From Niallia taxi (GTDB lineage: Bacteria; Bacillota; Bacilli; Bacillales; Cytobacillaceae): a stretch of 64,000 nt of DNA. A model generated the notes under the pieces. It was given only the letters and a program-made list of their open reading frames with translations, did not search any database and was not told where the DNA came from. Below are positions 1-9,236 of the stretch, piece by piece. Position 1 is the stretch's first letter; every line of letters starts with the position of its first letter. A program made the position numbers and the translations under genes. The DNA lies in contig NZ_CP102590.1 in assembly GCF_032818155.1 (NCBI RefSeq), positions 1,240,001 to 1,304,000 of the forward strand, given 5' to 3'.

Positions 1-1110
1 TTTGTACTTGATGATGGATGGTATGGAAAGCGGGATAATGATAATTCGTCCTTGGGAGATTGGTTCGTTGATCAGAAAAAGCTACCAAATGGATTGGATC
101 AACTTGCACATAGTGTTAAGGATATGGGGATGGAATTTGGTCTCTGGGTTGAACCAGAAATGATTTCTGCTGACAGTGAATTGTATCGACAGCATCCAGA
201 TTGGTGCCTACATGTTCCAAATCGAAGTAGGTCTGAAAGTCGCAATCAACTTATACTAGACTTTTCTAGAGAAGATGTTTGTGATGAAATAACGAAACGG
301 ATTAGTGATATTCTATCAAGTGCGCCGATTTCCTATGTTAAATGGGATATGAATCGTCATATGACAGAAATTGGTTCTGCTATATTACCAGCTGAGAGGC
401 AAAGAGAAACAGCACACCGTTATATGCTTGGTCTTTATAAAGTCATGGAAAGTATTGTTTCGGATTTTCCGCACATTCTGTTTGAAAGCTGTTCTGGAGG
501 AGGTGGGAGATTTGATCCTGGTATGTTGTATTATATGCCACAGACCTGGACAAGCGACAATACAGATGCTATATCACGTTTGAAGATTCAATATGGCACA
601 AGTCTCGTGTATCCAATTGTTTCAATGGGTGCTCATGTCTCTGCAGTTCCAAACCATCAGGTACATCGCTATACTTCGTTAGAAATGCGTGGAAACGTGG
701 CTATGTCAGGTAATTTAGGCTACGAACTAAATTTGGTAAAACTCTCAAACGAAGAAAAAGAAATGGTTAAAGAGCAGGTGTCAGAATATAAAGAAATTCG
801 TCAATTAATCCAATTTGGTGATTTTTACCGCTTGCAAAGCCCGTTCGAAGGCAATGAAACGTCTTGGTTGTTTACAACGAAAGATAAAACTGAAATTATA
901 GTCTTCTATTTCCGAGTATTAGCTGAACCAGCTGCTCCTTTTACCTTTATAAAGTTAAAAGGAATTGACCCATTTAAGCAATACCAGGTTGTGGGAACAG
1001 ATAAAGTGTATGGTGGAGACGAGCTTACTTACGCTGGAATTAGTATCCCAGCTGAAATAAAAGGAGATTTCCAAAGTTATGTTTTTAGATTAAAAGAGAG
1101 TAAATCCTAA
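1..1110 (+). CDS. alpha-galactosidase, GH36 (5' part outside window)
   Basis: Hydrolyses alpha-1,6-galactosides such as raffinose and melibiose, probably in the cytoplasm since no export signal is visible. The frame is open from base 1, so the N-terminal beta-sandwich lies outside the window and 369 residues of barrel and C-terminal domain remain. The GH36 hallmark VLDDGW is at the very start. The nucleophile Asp is in YVKWDMNR (visible residue 116), and the acid/base Asp is in SDNTD (residue 186), after the Cys/Gly-rich SCSGGGGRFD motif. A terminator-like hairpin and a LacY-type symporter gene follow, so uptake and hydrolysis of alpha-galactosides are encoded together. Family call is firm; the exact substrate is inferred. 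Confidence 0.93.
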   Translation, partial: FVLDDGWYGKRDNDNSSLGDWFVDQKKLPNGLDQLAHSVKDMGMEFGLWVEPEMISADSELYRQHPDWCLHVPNRSRSESRNQLILDFSREDVCDEITKRISDILSSAPISYVKWDMNRHMTEIGSAILPAERQRETAHRYMLGLYKVMESIVSDFPHILFESCSGGGGRFDPGMLYYMPQTWTSDNTDAISRLKIQYGTSLVYPIVSMGAHVSAVPNHQVHRYTSLEMRGNVAMSGNLGYELNLVKLSNEEKEMVKEQVSEYKEIRQLIQFGDFYRLQSPFEGNETSWLFTTKDKTEIIVFYFRVLAEPAAPFTFIKLKGIDPFKQYQVVGTDKVYGGDELTYAGISIPAEIKGDFQSYVFRLKESKS

Positions 1111-1168
1111 AAAGAGTAAATCTGCTATTACAACGTAATAACCCAGAAGGGTGAAAATCAAGAAAACG

Positions 1169-1208
1169 TGATGGGAATCGATAAAACATCATTTCCATCA
1201 TTTTTTTT
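1169..1208 (+). terminator. intrinsic terminator after GH36 gene
   Basis: A 10-bp stem (TGATGGGAAT / ATTTCCATCA) is followed by eight T. It stands between the GH36 gene and the symporter, so it either ends the first transcript or lowers expression of the second. Confidence 0.7.
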
Positions 1209-1257
1209 AGTATGTGTTTTAAATCATTTATTTTATAAGATGGTGGAGGAGATGTAA

Positions 1258-2490
1258 TTGAAAAAACTAAATAAGAGTTATTGGCTTTTCGGAACATTCT
1301 TTTTATTATATTTCTTTATTTGGGCTGCATGTACAATGTTTTTATCATTGTGGCTTACCAACATAGGTGGTTTAAGTTCAACAGAAACAGGAATTATATT
1401 TTCAGCTATTTCTATATCCGCTATTTGTTACCAGCCCTTTTTTGGAATAATTTCAGATAAGTTAGGTTTGAGAAAGAACTTACTATGGTTTTTTGTTGGA
1501 TTACTAGTCTTTATTGGGCCATTTTTTGTTTATATACTTCCTGTTCTACTAAAAACAAATATTATTTTGGCGGCTATAATTGGTGGCGCTTACCTGGGCG
1601 CTGTTTTTAATGGCGGTGTAGGTGCTATTGAAGCATACATTGAAAGAGTAAGTCACCTAAATAACTTTGAATATGGACGTGTAAGGGTATTTGGTAACAT
1701 AGGTGCGGCAATTAGTTCTTTTGTTACAGGCCATTTATTTACCTCTAATCCAGACTTGATTTTTTGGATTAGTAGTATGGCAGCTGTTTTATTAGCGATT
1801 GTTTTAAGTTTTGCAAAATTAGATAATAATCTCCAAAAAGGTACTAGAAACATTGAATCGCAGGTACCAAAGGGTTCAACCATTGCTTTATTTAAAAATA
1901 AAAAATTTTGGTTTTTTGTACTATACGTTTTGGGGGTAGGGTGTATTTATGATGTGTATGATCAACAATTCCCGGTATATTTTACTCACTTCTTTGCAAC
2001 AGCAGAAAAGGGTACTGAGGTGTTTGGGAATCTTGTAACCCTTCAAATTTTTCTTGAAGCTATTGTTATGATACTAGCTCCATTTATTATTAATAAATTT
2101 GGGGCGAAGAAGGCTCTTATTTATGCTGGGTTTGTTATGTCATTCAGAATTTTAGGGTCCGGCATTGCGGACGGCCCTATCTTCATTAGTTTATTAAAAT
2201 TAATGCATGCCATTGAGGTACCCATTTTATTAGTAGCTGTATTTAAATTTATTTCAGCAAATTTTGATATGAGATTGTCGGCTACCATTTATTTAATCGG
2301 ATTTCAGTTTTCAAAGCAAGTTGGTTCGATCTTTTTATCGACTATCGCTGGTAATATGTATGATACAGTCGGTTTTAAGAGTGCATATTTGTTACTAGGT
2401 AGCATTGCTCTGATCTTTACAATTTTGTCTATGTTTACATTACCAAATAAAACTTCCATAAAAAGTTTAAGAGTAGAAAATATCATCTGA
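1258..2490 (+). CDS. LacY-type oligosaccharide:H+ symporter (MFS)
   Basis: Predicted proton-coupled importer of di- or trisaccharides in the cytoplasmic membrane. The 410 residues form about 12 hydrophobic segments and read like LacY/RafB/CscB of the oligosaccharide:H+ symporter family: the N-terminal YWLFGTFFLLYFF segment, the DKLGLRKN loop between segments 2 and 3, and an acidic/Arg pair (IEAYIER, YGRVRVFG) near segments 4-5. The start is TTG, chosen for the GGTGGAGGAG ribosome site just upstream. Because it lies between two alpha-galactosidase genes, raffinose or melibiose is the likely cargo; that is inference from context. Confidence 0.87.
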   Translation: MKKLNKSYWLFGTFFLLYFFIWAACTMFLSLWLTNIGGLSSTETGIIFSAISISAICYQPFFGIISDKLGLRKNLLWFFVGLLVFIGPFFVYILPVLLKTNIILAAIIGGAYLGAVFNGGVGAIEAYIERVSHLNNFEYGRVRVFGNIGAAISSFVTGHLFTSNPDLIFWISSMAAVLLAIVLSFAKLDNNLQKGTRNIESQVPKGSTIALFKNKKFWFFVLYVLGVGCIYDVYDQQFPVYFTHFFATAEKGTEVFGNLVTLQIFLEAIVMILAPFIINKFGAKKALIYAGFVMSFRILGSGIADGPIFISLLKLMHAIEVPILLVAVFKFISANFDMRLSATIYLIGFQFSKQVGSIFLSTIAGNMYDTVGFKSAYLLLGSIALIFTILSMFTLPNKTSIKSLRVENII

Positions 2491-2657
2491 AGTTGATAGT
2501 TCAACTGCACCACATAATATGTAGCTTCTCAATAAGATATCACCTAAGCAGAAGTGATAAAGAAATGCCAAATACCCAAACGGACTTTCCATATGCTTTC
2601 CCATTCAATCTTATATGTAAAGATATGAAGTATAACTAGTCACTGATAGTAAAGAAA

Positions 2658-2697
2658 GGCAACTAACTCTTGAACTGCACTGTAAATATTAGTTGCC
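2658..2697. terminator. hairpin between convergent genes
   Basis: GGCAACTAA pairs with TTAGTTGCC across a 22-base loop. It lies between the convergent symporter and GH4 genes and has T-rich flanks on both strands, so it may serve both transcripts. Confidence 0.55.
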
Positions 2698-2737
2698 CTA
2701 TAGTATTTTTATATTTATACAGTTAATACTCTACTCG

Positions 2738-4063
2738 TTATATGAACGAAATTTGTTTAGGATCTTCAAACTTTGGAATCCAGTTACCGTGAGCTTCGAT
2801 TAAATCGTCGCACATCGCAATGATGTCATCTATTGATAATTCGGCAGAAGTATGAGGATCAAGCATGGCTGCCTGATAAATATGTTCTTTCTTTTTCGTT
2901 ACCGCAGCTTCAATTGTTAAAAGCTGTGTATTAATATTTGAACGGTTAAGTGCAGCCAACTGTTCTGGAAGATCCCCTACATAACAAGGTGTGATTCCGC
3001 TCCGATCAGCAATACAAGATACTTCAACAACGGCTTTTTCCGGTAAATTACTAATTAAGCGCCCTGTATTTAAGATGTTTCCGCCAAATTTAAACGGAAT
3101 ATTCGTCTCTATCGCTTCAATAATACGGGAACCGTATTCGTGCGAACGGGTATGGGTTAAATGCTTATTAAAGACCATCTCGTCGCGCATTTTGTCCCAT
3201 CGTTCAATTTGTTCTATACATCGACGCGGATACTCATCGAGTGGAATGTTAAATTTCTCGATTAAATGCGGATAATTACGTTTAATGAAATACGGATGGT
3301 ACTCAGCATTATGTTCAGAGGATTCAGTTACATAGTATCCAAATTTGTCCATTAATTCGAAGCGAACCATATCATTATGTTTTGTTTGTTGTTTTTCCCT
3401 CGCACGGCGTTTAATTTCCGGATATAAGTCCTTGCCGTCGCGTTTGATTTCAAGAAGCCATGCCAGATGGTTAATACCAGCAATTTTTTCTTCTACTCCT
3501 TCGTGATCCATACCTAAGGATTTAAGGAGGTGTTCACTGCAAACTTGCACACTATGGCATAATCCAACAGTCTTAACATTTGTATAGCGCAGCATTGCTC
3601 CCGTTAATGTTGCCATTGGATTAGTATAGTTTAAAAGCAGGGCATCCGGACAAACCTCTTCAATATCCTTAGCGAAATCCCACATAACCGGAATGGTGCG
3701 AAGAGAACGAAAAATTCCGCCAATCCCGATTGTATCAGCAATTGTTTGACGAAGGCCATACTTTTTAGGTATTTCAAAATCTATGATCGTACTTGGTTTG
3801 TAGCCACCAACTTGAATAGCATTAATAATGTATTTTGCTCCTCGCAATGCTTCTTTGCGATTTGAATAGGCTTTCACAACGATGTTTGCCTGTAACCCTT
3901 GTTTTAAATTATTTAACATATTTTCCGAGTCTTTTAAGCGTTGGTTGTCTATATCAAATAATGCGAACTCGAAACCAGCTAATGCAGGAACATACATGCA
4001 GTCACCTAGAACATTTTTTGCAAAAACTGTACTCCCTGCTCCAATAAACGTAATTTTCGACAT
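2738..4063 (-). CDS. melA: alpha-galactosidase, GH4 (MelA type)
   Basis: NAD+- and Mn2+-dependent glycosidase of family 4, cytoplasmic, acting on melibiose-type alpha-galactosides through oxidation and elimination. The 441 residues have the full family length. Visible marks are the N-terminal nucleotide-binding GAGSTVFA (residues 8-15), NYTNP near 145-149, the metal-ligand Cys169 in GLCHSVQ and His199 in GINHLAW. The CHSVQ form is typical of GH4 alpha-galactosidases and alpha-glucuronidases rather than 6-phospho-beta-glucosidases. Start ATG is preceded by AGGAGG. It is transcribed divergently from an AraC regulator, the usual arrangement for a melibiose-induced gene. With the GH36 enzyme this gives two mechanistically different alpha-galactosidases side by side. 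Confidence 0.9.
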   Translation of the reverse strand: MSKITFIGAGSTVFAKNVLGDCMYVPALAGFEFALFDIDNQRLKDSENMLNNLKQGLQANIVVKAYSNRKEALRGAKYIINAIQVGGYKPSTIIDFEIPKKYGLRQTIADTIGIGGIFRSLRTIPVMWDFAKDIEEVCPDALLLNYTNPMATLTGAMLRYTNVKTVGLCHSVQVCSEHLLKSLGMDHEGVEEKIAGINHLAWLLEIKRDGKDLYPEIKRRAREKQQTKHNDMVRFELMDKFGYYVTESSEHNAEYHPYFIKRNYPHLIEKFNIPLDEYPRRCIEQIERWDKMRDEMVFNKHLTHTRSHEYGSRIIEAIETNIPFKFGGNILNTGRLISNLPEKAVVEVSCIADRSGITPCYVGDLPEQLAALNRSNINTQLLTIEAAVTKKKEHIYQAAMLDPHTSAELSIDDIIAMCDDLIEAHGNWIPKFEDPKQISFI

Positions 4064-4234
4064 TAATTAACCTCCTGTTATAGGGCGACTGATTAAATTT
4101 TTTAAAAGAAAAAATTGCTTTAAAAAATAAAAAAAGTGGCCCGTATTCAACTTTATATTTTTGTTGTTATAATAATGATAAACCGCTTACATAACTGTAT
4201 CAATGGTAAGTTAGTGCGATAGGAGGGTGAAATA
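4064..4234. promoter_or_regulatory. divergent melA / araC control region
   Basis: This 171-base gap must hold both promoters. An imperfect cre-like core (AAACCGCTTACA near 4183-4194) precedes a leader CAATGGTAAGTTAGTG, followed by the AGGAGGGTGA ribosome site at 4221. The leader occurs again at about 6326-6379 (CAATGGTAAGTTAGTG, TAGGAGGGT and TTG, spacing kept), which marks it as a recognisable module. Confidence 0.6.
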
Positions 4235-5134
4235 TTGTCCTTAATTTATAGGGGGAAAGCTGTGAAGGATTATCAGACGTACGGTTTTCGTTTTCAAGAT
4301 GTGGTTCATATGGCAAATATTTTAGTGCTTGGCCGTGAAGAGATAATGCCTGGAGCAGTTTATGATTGGCATGGGTTAAAGCGGAAAGACGTAGGAACTT
4401 TTGTTTTTCAATATACTTTGTCAGGAACGGGTAGGATTGATGTAATGGGCAAAAGTTATACAGTGAAGGCAGGAGAAGCCTTTATTGTCGAGATTCCCAG
4501 TGATCATCGATATTACTTTCCAAAGGAAAGTGAGGGTTGGGAGTTTCTTTTTATTACATTAGTAGGAAGAGAAGCCTCCGATTGTTGGCGGCTAATGCAA
4601 GAACTGAGTGGTCCTGTCTTGAAAGTACCTCCAGATTCAAAGTTAATCCGGCTTTTGCTGAAAATCTATCAAGAAACATCTGAACAAAAGGTTACAGATG
4701 CGTATTATGCCTCAGCGAAGGCTTATGAGTTTGTGATGGAATGTTACCGTTTCATAAGGAATATTGAAAAAACAGCGAAAGGTTTCTCTAGCCAGATTAC
4801 AGAGGCATTAACCTTTATTCAAACACATTATCATGAACCAATCACACTCGACGAAATAGCAGGCGTATCCGGTTTTTCAAGATATTACTTTATTAAGCAG
4901 TTTCAGCACCAACTAAATATGACACCTATGCAATACCTTACCAAAATAAGAATTCAAAAGGCAGTAGAGCTTCTTCGTTCAACAAGAACCCCTGTAACAG
5001 ACATTGCTACCCAAGTAGGTTATGCAAATGCCAACTATTTTAACAAAGTGTTTCGAAAAGCAGTTGGTGTATCAGCCGGGACATTTCGAGAGAGTAAAGA
5101 CATTGTTGGAATTGATCATTTAATCATTGATTAA
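4235..5134 (+). CDS. AraC-family sugar-responsive regulator
   Basis: Transcription factor likely to activate the divergent GH4 gene when an alpha-galactoside is present. The 299 residues have an N-terminal cupin-like sensor (about 15-110, with SGTGRIDVMGKSY) and a C-terminal double helix-turn-helix (about 190-290): ITLDEIAGVSGFSRYYFIKQF, then TPVTDIATQVGYANANYFNKVFRK, the AraC/XylS signature. The start is TTG after AGGAGGGTGA. It resembles the MsmR/RafR type of regulators in Firmicutes. Ligand assignment rests on neighbours only. Confidence 0.9.
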   Translation: MSLIYRGKAVKDYQTYGFRFQDVVHMANILVLGREEIMPGAVYDWHGLKRKDVGTFVFQYTLSGTGRIDVMGKSYTVKAGEAFIVEIPSDHRYYFPKESEGWEFLFITLVGREASDCWRLMQELSGPVLKVPPDSKLIRLLLKIYQETSEQKVTDAYYASAKAYEFVMECYRFIRNIEKTAKGFSSQITEALTFIQTHYHEPITLDEIAGVSGFSRYYFIKQFQHQLNMTPMQYLTKIRIQKAVELLRSTRTPVTDIATQVGYANANYFNKVFRKAVGVSAGTFRESKDIVGIDHLIID

Positions 5135-5520
5135 GAGTATATCATTTGATTAGTTTAAAAGAGAAATACCGTTTTAATAAGGGCAAACTATTGTGGAAAG
5201 AAGAAGTAAATGATGAGAGCAGATTTATCTAGCACATCTCTCATTTGGTTAGAAGAAACAGGGGAGGTGTTGCCTTTAATAATGGGTGACGCCTTATTAG
5301 AATCTGCCTTGTTCAAGAGATGCCTAAATATTTAAAGTTGCTAAGGAATACTGAGGAATTATAATTACAAACAAAATAAGCAACCTTACATCAATTGATA
5401 ATGAAATAAGGCTGCTTAATACCTTTATTAGTGTCAACCTGGCAGGGAAAAGAGGACCTTCCTTATACTCTTAACCTTATAATGTACACCTTCAATTAAG
5501 GTAAGATTATTGAGGAATAT
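5135..5520. other. intergenic, convergent ends
   Basis: No gene seen. It holds a hairpin at 5378-5417 (AAGCAACCTTA / TAAGGCTGCTT) that probably ends the araC or acetyltransferase transcripts, and a weaker one around ATGAGAG...CTCTCAT near 5213-5243. Confidence 0.4.
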
Positions 5521-6132
5521 TTACAGTAAATCTTCTTCGTTTATTTTTTTGTCTTTATGATAATATTTCATATCATTCTCATTGATTTTTCTAAGTACCC
5601 TGCAAGGGCTTCCAATTGCTACTACATTAGGCGGAATATCCTTCGTAACTACACTACCGGCTCCAATTACTGTGTTTTCCCCAATACGAACCCCTGGTAA
5701 AATAATTGCTCCAGCACCAATCCAAACATTATCCTCAATTACCACAGGCAGGTTATACTGTGCTGCTTTTCTCCGTAATTCGGGATGAATGGGATGAGTT
5801 CCAGCATCAATCGTTACATTAGGGCCAATTAATACATTATTTCCTATATAAATATCGGTGTCATCTACCAATGTCAGGTTGAAATTTGCGTAGACATCAT
5901 TTCCTAAATGTGTGTGTCTTCCCCAGTTTGCATGAAGTGGTGGTTCGATATAAACATTAGTTCCTATTTCCGCAAACAATTTATGCAAAGTTTCCTTTCT
6001 TTTTTCTCGTTCAGAAGGTCTAGTGTGGTTAAAGTCATATAATAACTCTAAACCTTGCGTTTGCTCTTTCCCCAAAGCTTCATCATTGCAGAGATATAAT
6101 TTCCCGCTTTTCATCTTTTCTTTAATAGACAT
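5521..6132 (-). CDS. maltose/galactoside O-acetyltransferase
   Basis: Transfers an acetyl group from acetyl-CoA to the 6-hydroxyl of sugars; role in the cell is thought to be detoxification of non-metabolised sugars. The 203 residues contain the N-terminal maltose acetyltransferase region (GKLYLCNDEAL) and a left-handed beta-helix of hexapeptide repeats (IYIGNNVLIGPNV, VWIGAGAIILPGVRIGENTVIGAGSVV). The catalytic His lies in DAGTHPIHP. It resembles LacA/Maa proteins along its entire length. ATG start with a usable upstream ribosome site (AGGAGT). Substrate is not decided by sequence. Confidence 0.9.
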   Translation of the reverse strand: MSIKEKMKSGKLYLCNDEALGKEQTQGLELLYDFNHTRPSEREKRKETLHKLFAEIGTNVYIEPPLHANWGRHTHLGNDVYANFNLTLVDDTDIYIGNNVLIGPNVTIDAGTHPIHPELRRKAAQYNLPVVIEDNVWIGAGAIILPGVRIGENTVIGAGSVVTKDIPPNVVAIGSPCRVLRKINENDMKYYHKDKKINEEDLL

Positions 6133-6319
6133 ATATATTCACTCCTATTTTCGATTCTATTTGTTAGACTAACCTTATACCGCATTTTTTTGTAAATGCT
6201 AGACTATCTTACTTGCATGTAAAGTGAAACAAGAAACCTTCTATTTTCTGAAAGGAGATAAAAAGAGATTTTAACAGGAAATGATTATTCTGTATTCCCT
6301 TTTTGTTTTGATTATTTTA

Positions 6320-6382
6320 ATCGTAAAACGTTTACACGCTAACTACAATGGTAAGTTAGTGTGGTAGGAGGGTAAAATCTTG
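6320..6382 (+). promoter_or_regulatory. orphan copy of the araC promoter-leader
   Basis: It repeats the sequence upstream of the AraC gene at 4235: AACGTTTACA in place of AACCGCTTACA, then CAATGGTAAGTTAGTG, AGGAGGGT and a TTG at the same spacing. The gene that should follow is absent; after the TTG the DNA switches to an IS110 end on the opposite strand. GTAAAACGTTTAC fits a catabolite-response (cre) half-consensus. Confidence 0.65.
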
Positions 6383-6575
6383 TCTTCCTCGCAAGATAAA
6401 TTGAACCTGATCTTCACCTTTAAGCACATCCAGACTCACTGCTGGATTCATTCTAAAATCTCCTTCTCTGAATTTTTTCCAGTAGCCTCGATATCCTTAA
6501 TGCAGCATCACAGCTTCGCTTGTTATACGAAATCAAGTCTCAACAAGCCTCAAACATGTTTCTAACTTTCAGAAG
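6383..6575 (-). mobile_element. IS110-family 5' end fragment
   Basis: Read on the minus strand, an ATG at 6451 preceded by GAGAAGGAG starts MNPAVSLDVLKGEDQ, the start of IS110/IS1111 transposases (first DEDD aspartate in LDV). Only about 23 codons survive before the reading runs into the orphan araC leader near 6383. The rest of the element is missing. The outer boundary near 6575 is approximate. Confidence 0.55.
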
Positions 6576-6583
6576 TTTTAACT

Positions 6584-7372
6584 TTACTTATCTCTTATAC
6601 TGTTCAACCTACGATACTCAGAAGGGGTTAAAGTAGTTAACTTCTTGAACTGCCTCATAAAATGCACCTCATTTTCATAACCACATAAATTTGAAATTTC
6701 TCCCACCTGTGAATCTGATTCCATTAGCAGCTCCTTCGCATAAGTAATTCTACTTTTGATAACATCAGACATACAGGAGATATGGAAGGTGTTTTTATAG
6801 ATATTTTGTAAATGACCACAGCTTATATGTAGCTTACTAGCCATTAATGCTATTGACCAGTTGTGTTGAGGGTTGCTGTATATTTCACTTCGAAGTTTAA
6901 TTAGTTCCTCATGAACTTTTGAGCGCCAAGGTTGGAGAGTATTTGTCTCCACCATTTCTTTCGTCTTTACGAATAAAACACGCATCAAATAATCAATGGT
7001 TTGCTCCTTGTAAGAATTGATAGAATAAAATTCATTTGCTATTTTTTGGATTAAATCAGATATATATAAATGGTTTGAGATAAAAAGCGGGGTATTCAAA
7101 TTAATTGGGTATTGGTCAAAAAAAGACGCATTAAGTTCAAAATGTATCCAGTCATTTTTGTATTCCGCTCCGCTCGATCTGTATTCATGAGGATAATTCT
7201 TATCAAAGATTATCAGAGTATTAGCGGGTGTAGATACTGCCTCACCATTTATTATGAAAACTGCCGGAGATTTAACAAACAAGAGAAGACACCATTCATA
7301 CCCTTTGGGACGATTAACAGAAAAATTGTTGCCATGTGTAGAATTGCAACCCATGCGCAGAATTTTAAACAT
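6584..7372 (-). CDS. AraC-family regulator
   Basis: Transcription factor of 262 residues, probably controlling the divergent GH2 glycosidase gene. An N-terminal cupin-like sensor (about 15-90, with AVFIINGEAVSTPANTLIIFD and YPHEYRS) is followed by a C-terminal double HTH (about 165-260): WSIALMASKLHISCGHLQNIY and QVGEISNLCGYENEVHFMRQFK, ending in the usual TPSEYRR. No helical dimer region is obvious. The inducer would be a beta-glycoside or glucuronide if the pairing with the neighbour is right. Confidence 0.88.
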   Translation of the reverse strand: MFKILRMGCNSTHGNNFSVNRPKGYEWCLLLFVKSPAVFIINGEAVSTPANTLIIFDKNYPHEYRSSGAEYKNDWIHFELNASFFDQYPINLNTPLFISNHLYISDLIQKIANEFYSINSYKEQTIDYLMRVLFVKTKEMVETNTLQPWRSKVHEELIKLRSEIYSNPQHNWSIALMASKLHISCGHLQNIYKNTFHISCMSDVIKSRITYAKELLMESDSQVGEISNLCGYENEVHFMRQFKKLTTLTPSEYRRLNSIRDK

Positions 7373-7565
7373 ATCTTTAACACCTCAGTATATATCAGTT
7401 TCATCTTATTATATGTTATTGAAGATATGCCTTTAAAGTATTATATTGAAACCATTATCAAGTACTTGATGAAAAGTATGAATCTTACTTTTTATCAGTG
7501 TTAATATTTGTAGGAATTTTAAGTGATGTTAATAAAACTAATAAAAAGAAGCTTGGAGGGTCTTC

Positions 7566-9236
7566 ATGTATACGAGGTTATTTCAAAATCACATGGTCCG
7601 TAGAGAAGTACCACTTGATCCAATATGGGATTTTCATATCTTAAGTTCATCGGAGAAAAAACAAGAGGAATACAAAATGCTTGTTCCGAGCTGCTGGGAA
7701 AGCAATCCAAATCTTGCTTCTTATAAAGGCAAGGCAGTGTATTCAAAGAGAGTAACCTTTGGGGGAAATGCCCGTCTAGTATTTAAGGGAGTCAGCCATA
7801 CGGCATATGTATACCTGGACAAGAAGCAGGTTGGATACCATTATAATGCTTATACAGAATTCAATATATTATTACAGGATATACCTCATGGTGAACATTT
7901 ACTGGAGATTATTGTGGATAATTCCTTTCATATGGAGTCTGCTTTGCATGTGAGCAACGATTATCATTCTTACGGTGGAATTACGCGGCCGATAGTAATG
8001 GAGGAAATTGGTGAAATGTTTATCAAAAATACTCACTTTATCCCATATCAGGAAAATGGGAAGTGGTATGCATCAATCAGAACTTTGCTAAGTAATCTTT
8101 CCAATGAGAAAAAGCTTGTAACGCTGAAAATAAAGGTTGGAGATGATGAGATTTCCTTTGTTGACAAAGTACTTCCTCCTAATGCTGAAACACTATTAGA
8201 GAATAGCTTTGAGTTTCCTGCTGCAACTACGTATACATTGGAAAATCCGAAATTATATATGCTGGAGGCAAAGCTGTTTGACAAGGGAAAAGAAGTGGAC
8301 GATTTAATTGATAGAGTAGGCTTTCGTGAAGTAAAAGTCAGTGGAAAGGACATTTTGTTTAACGGAGAAAAGGTGATTATTAAAGGAGTAAATCGCCATG
8401 AAGACTATGCAGAATTTGGGTGTGCACTTCCCCTAGAAGCAATGTATCGAGATATTGAAATGATTAAGTCATTAGGTGCAAATTGTATTCGAACTAGTCA
8501 CTATCCTAATGATGAGCGTTTTTTAGATTTATGTGATGAGAATGGAATACTTGTATGGGAAGAGTCTCATGCAAGAGGATTAAGTGAAGAACAGATGAGA
8601 CACAAAAACTTTGAGAAACAAAGTTTGGATTGTATTAAAGAAATGATTGAAAGTCATATAAACCACCCATCTATTTATGTATGGGGGATATTAAATGAAT
8701 GTGTGAGTAACACAGAGTTTGGGAGATCCTGCTACGCAAAGCAGTTTGAACTTATTAAACATTTAGATTCTAGTCGTCCGGTATCCTTTGCAAGTCTTGA
8801 AGCACATATAGGTTCAGATCTGTGCCTGGATTTGGTTGATATAGTATCTTTTAATATCTACCCGCGATGGTATCATGAAACATCAGTTAAGGATTCCTTA
8901 TACAATCTTAAAAAGTTCGTTAATAGTACTTCTGGTGCAGGTAAACCATTACTAATCAGTGAAATTGGAGCTGGTGCAATTTATGGTTACAGGAATAATA
9001 ATCAGGAAAAGTGGACGGAAGAATACCAGCAGTCTGCTTTAACTGAACAAGTATCTACCATATTATCGGATGAAGATTTAAGTGGAGTAATAATCTGGCA
9101 GTATGCAGATTGTAGGGTAGACAAGGGATGGTTTCATGGAAGGCCGAAATCCCAAAACAATAAAGGACTCGTAGATACTTATCGAAGAGAAAAGCTTGCT
9201 TATCATAAAGTAAAGGAAATTTTTCATTCCTATTAA
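7566..9236 (+). CDS. GH2 glycosidase, beta-glucuronidase-like
   Basis: Retaining beta-glycosidase, cytoplasmic (no signal peptide). The 556 residues show the family order: N-terminal jelly roll (DYHSYGGITRPI), immunoglobulin-like domain (about 155-260), then a TIM barrel starting at VIIKGVNRHED. The acid/base Glu378 lies in WGILNEC and the nucleophile Glu466 in LISEIGAGA. RTSHYP is also present. It is a little shorter than Escherichia coli UidA (603). The start lies after CTTGGAGGGTCTTC. Beta-glucuronidase is the nearest type, but beta-galactosidase or an exo-glycosidase of plant cell wall fragments is not excluded. Confidence 0.88.
   Translation: MYTRLFQNHMVRREVPLDPIWDFHILSSSEKKQEEYKMLVPSCWESNPNLASYKGKAVYSKRVTFGGNARLVFKGVSHTAYVYLDKKQVGYHYNAYTEFNILLQDIPHGEHLLEIIVDNSFHMESALHVSNDYHSYGGITRPIVMEEIGEMFIKNTHFIPYQENGKWYASIRTLLSNLSNEKKLVTLKIKVGDDEISFVDKVLPPNAETLLENSFEFPAATTYTLENPKLYMLEAKLFDKGKEVDDLIDRVGFREVKVSGKDILFNGEKVIIKGVNRHEDYAEFGCALPLEAMYRDIEMIKSLGANCIRTSHYPNDERFLDLCDENGILVWEESHARGLSEEQMRHKNFEKQSLDCIKEMIESHINHPSIYVWGILNECVSNTEFGRSCYAKQFELIKHLDSSRPVSFASLEAHIGSDLCLDLVDIVSFNIYPRWYHETSVKDSLYNLKKFVNSTSGAGKPLLISEIGAGAIYGYRNNNQEKWTEEYQQSALTEQVSTILSDEDLSGVIIWQYADCRVDKGWFHGRPKSQNNKGLVDTYRREKLAYHKVKEIFHSY

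Noticed and set aside
1085-1297. 70-codon minus-strand frame across the GH36/symporter gap
   Set aside because: Overlaps two real genes on the other strand and the terminator; no ribosome site.
6380-6565. 61-codon + strand frame after the orphan araC leader
   Set aside because: The peptide has no resemblance to AraC proteins; the minus strand reads as an IS110 transposase start, so this frame is incidental.
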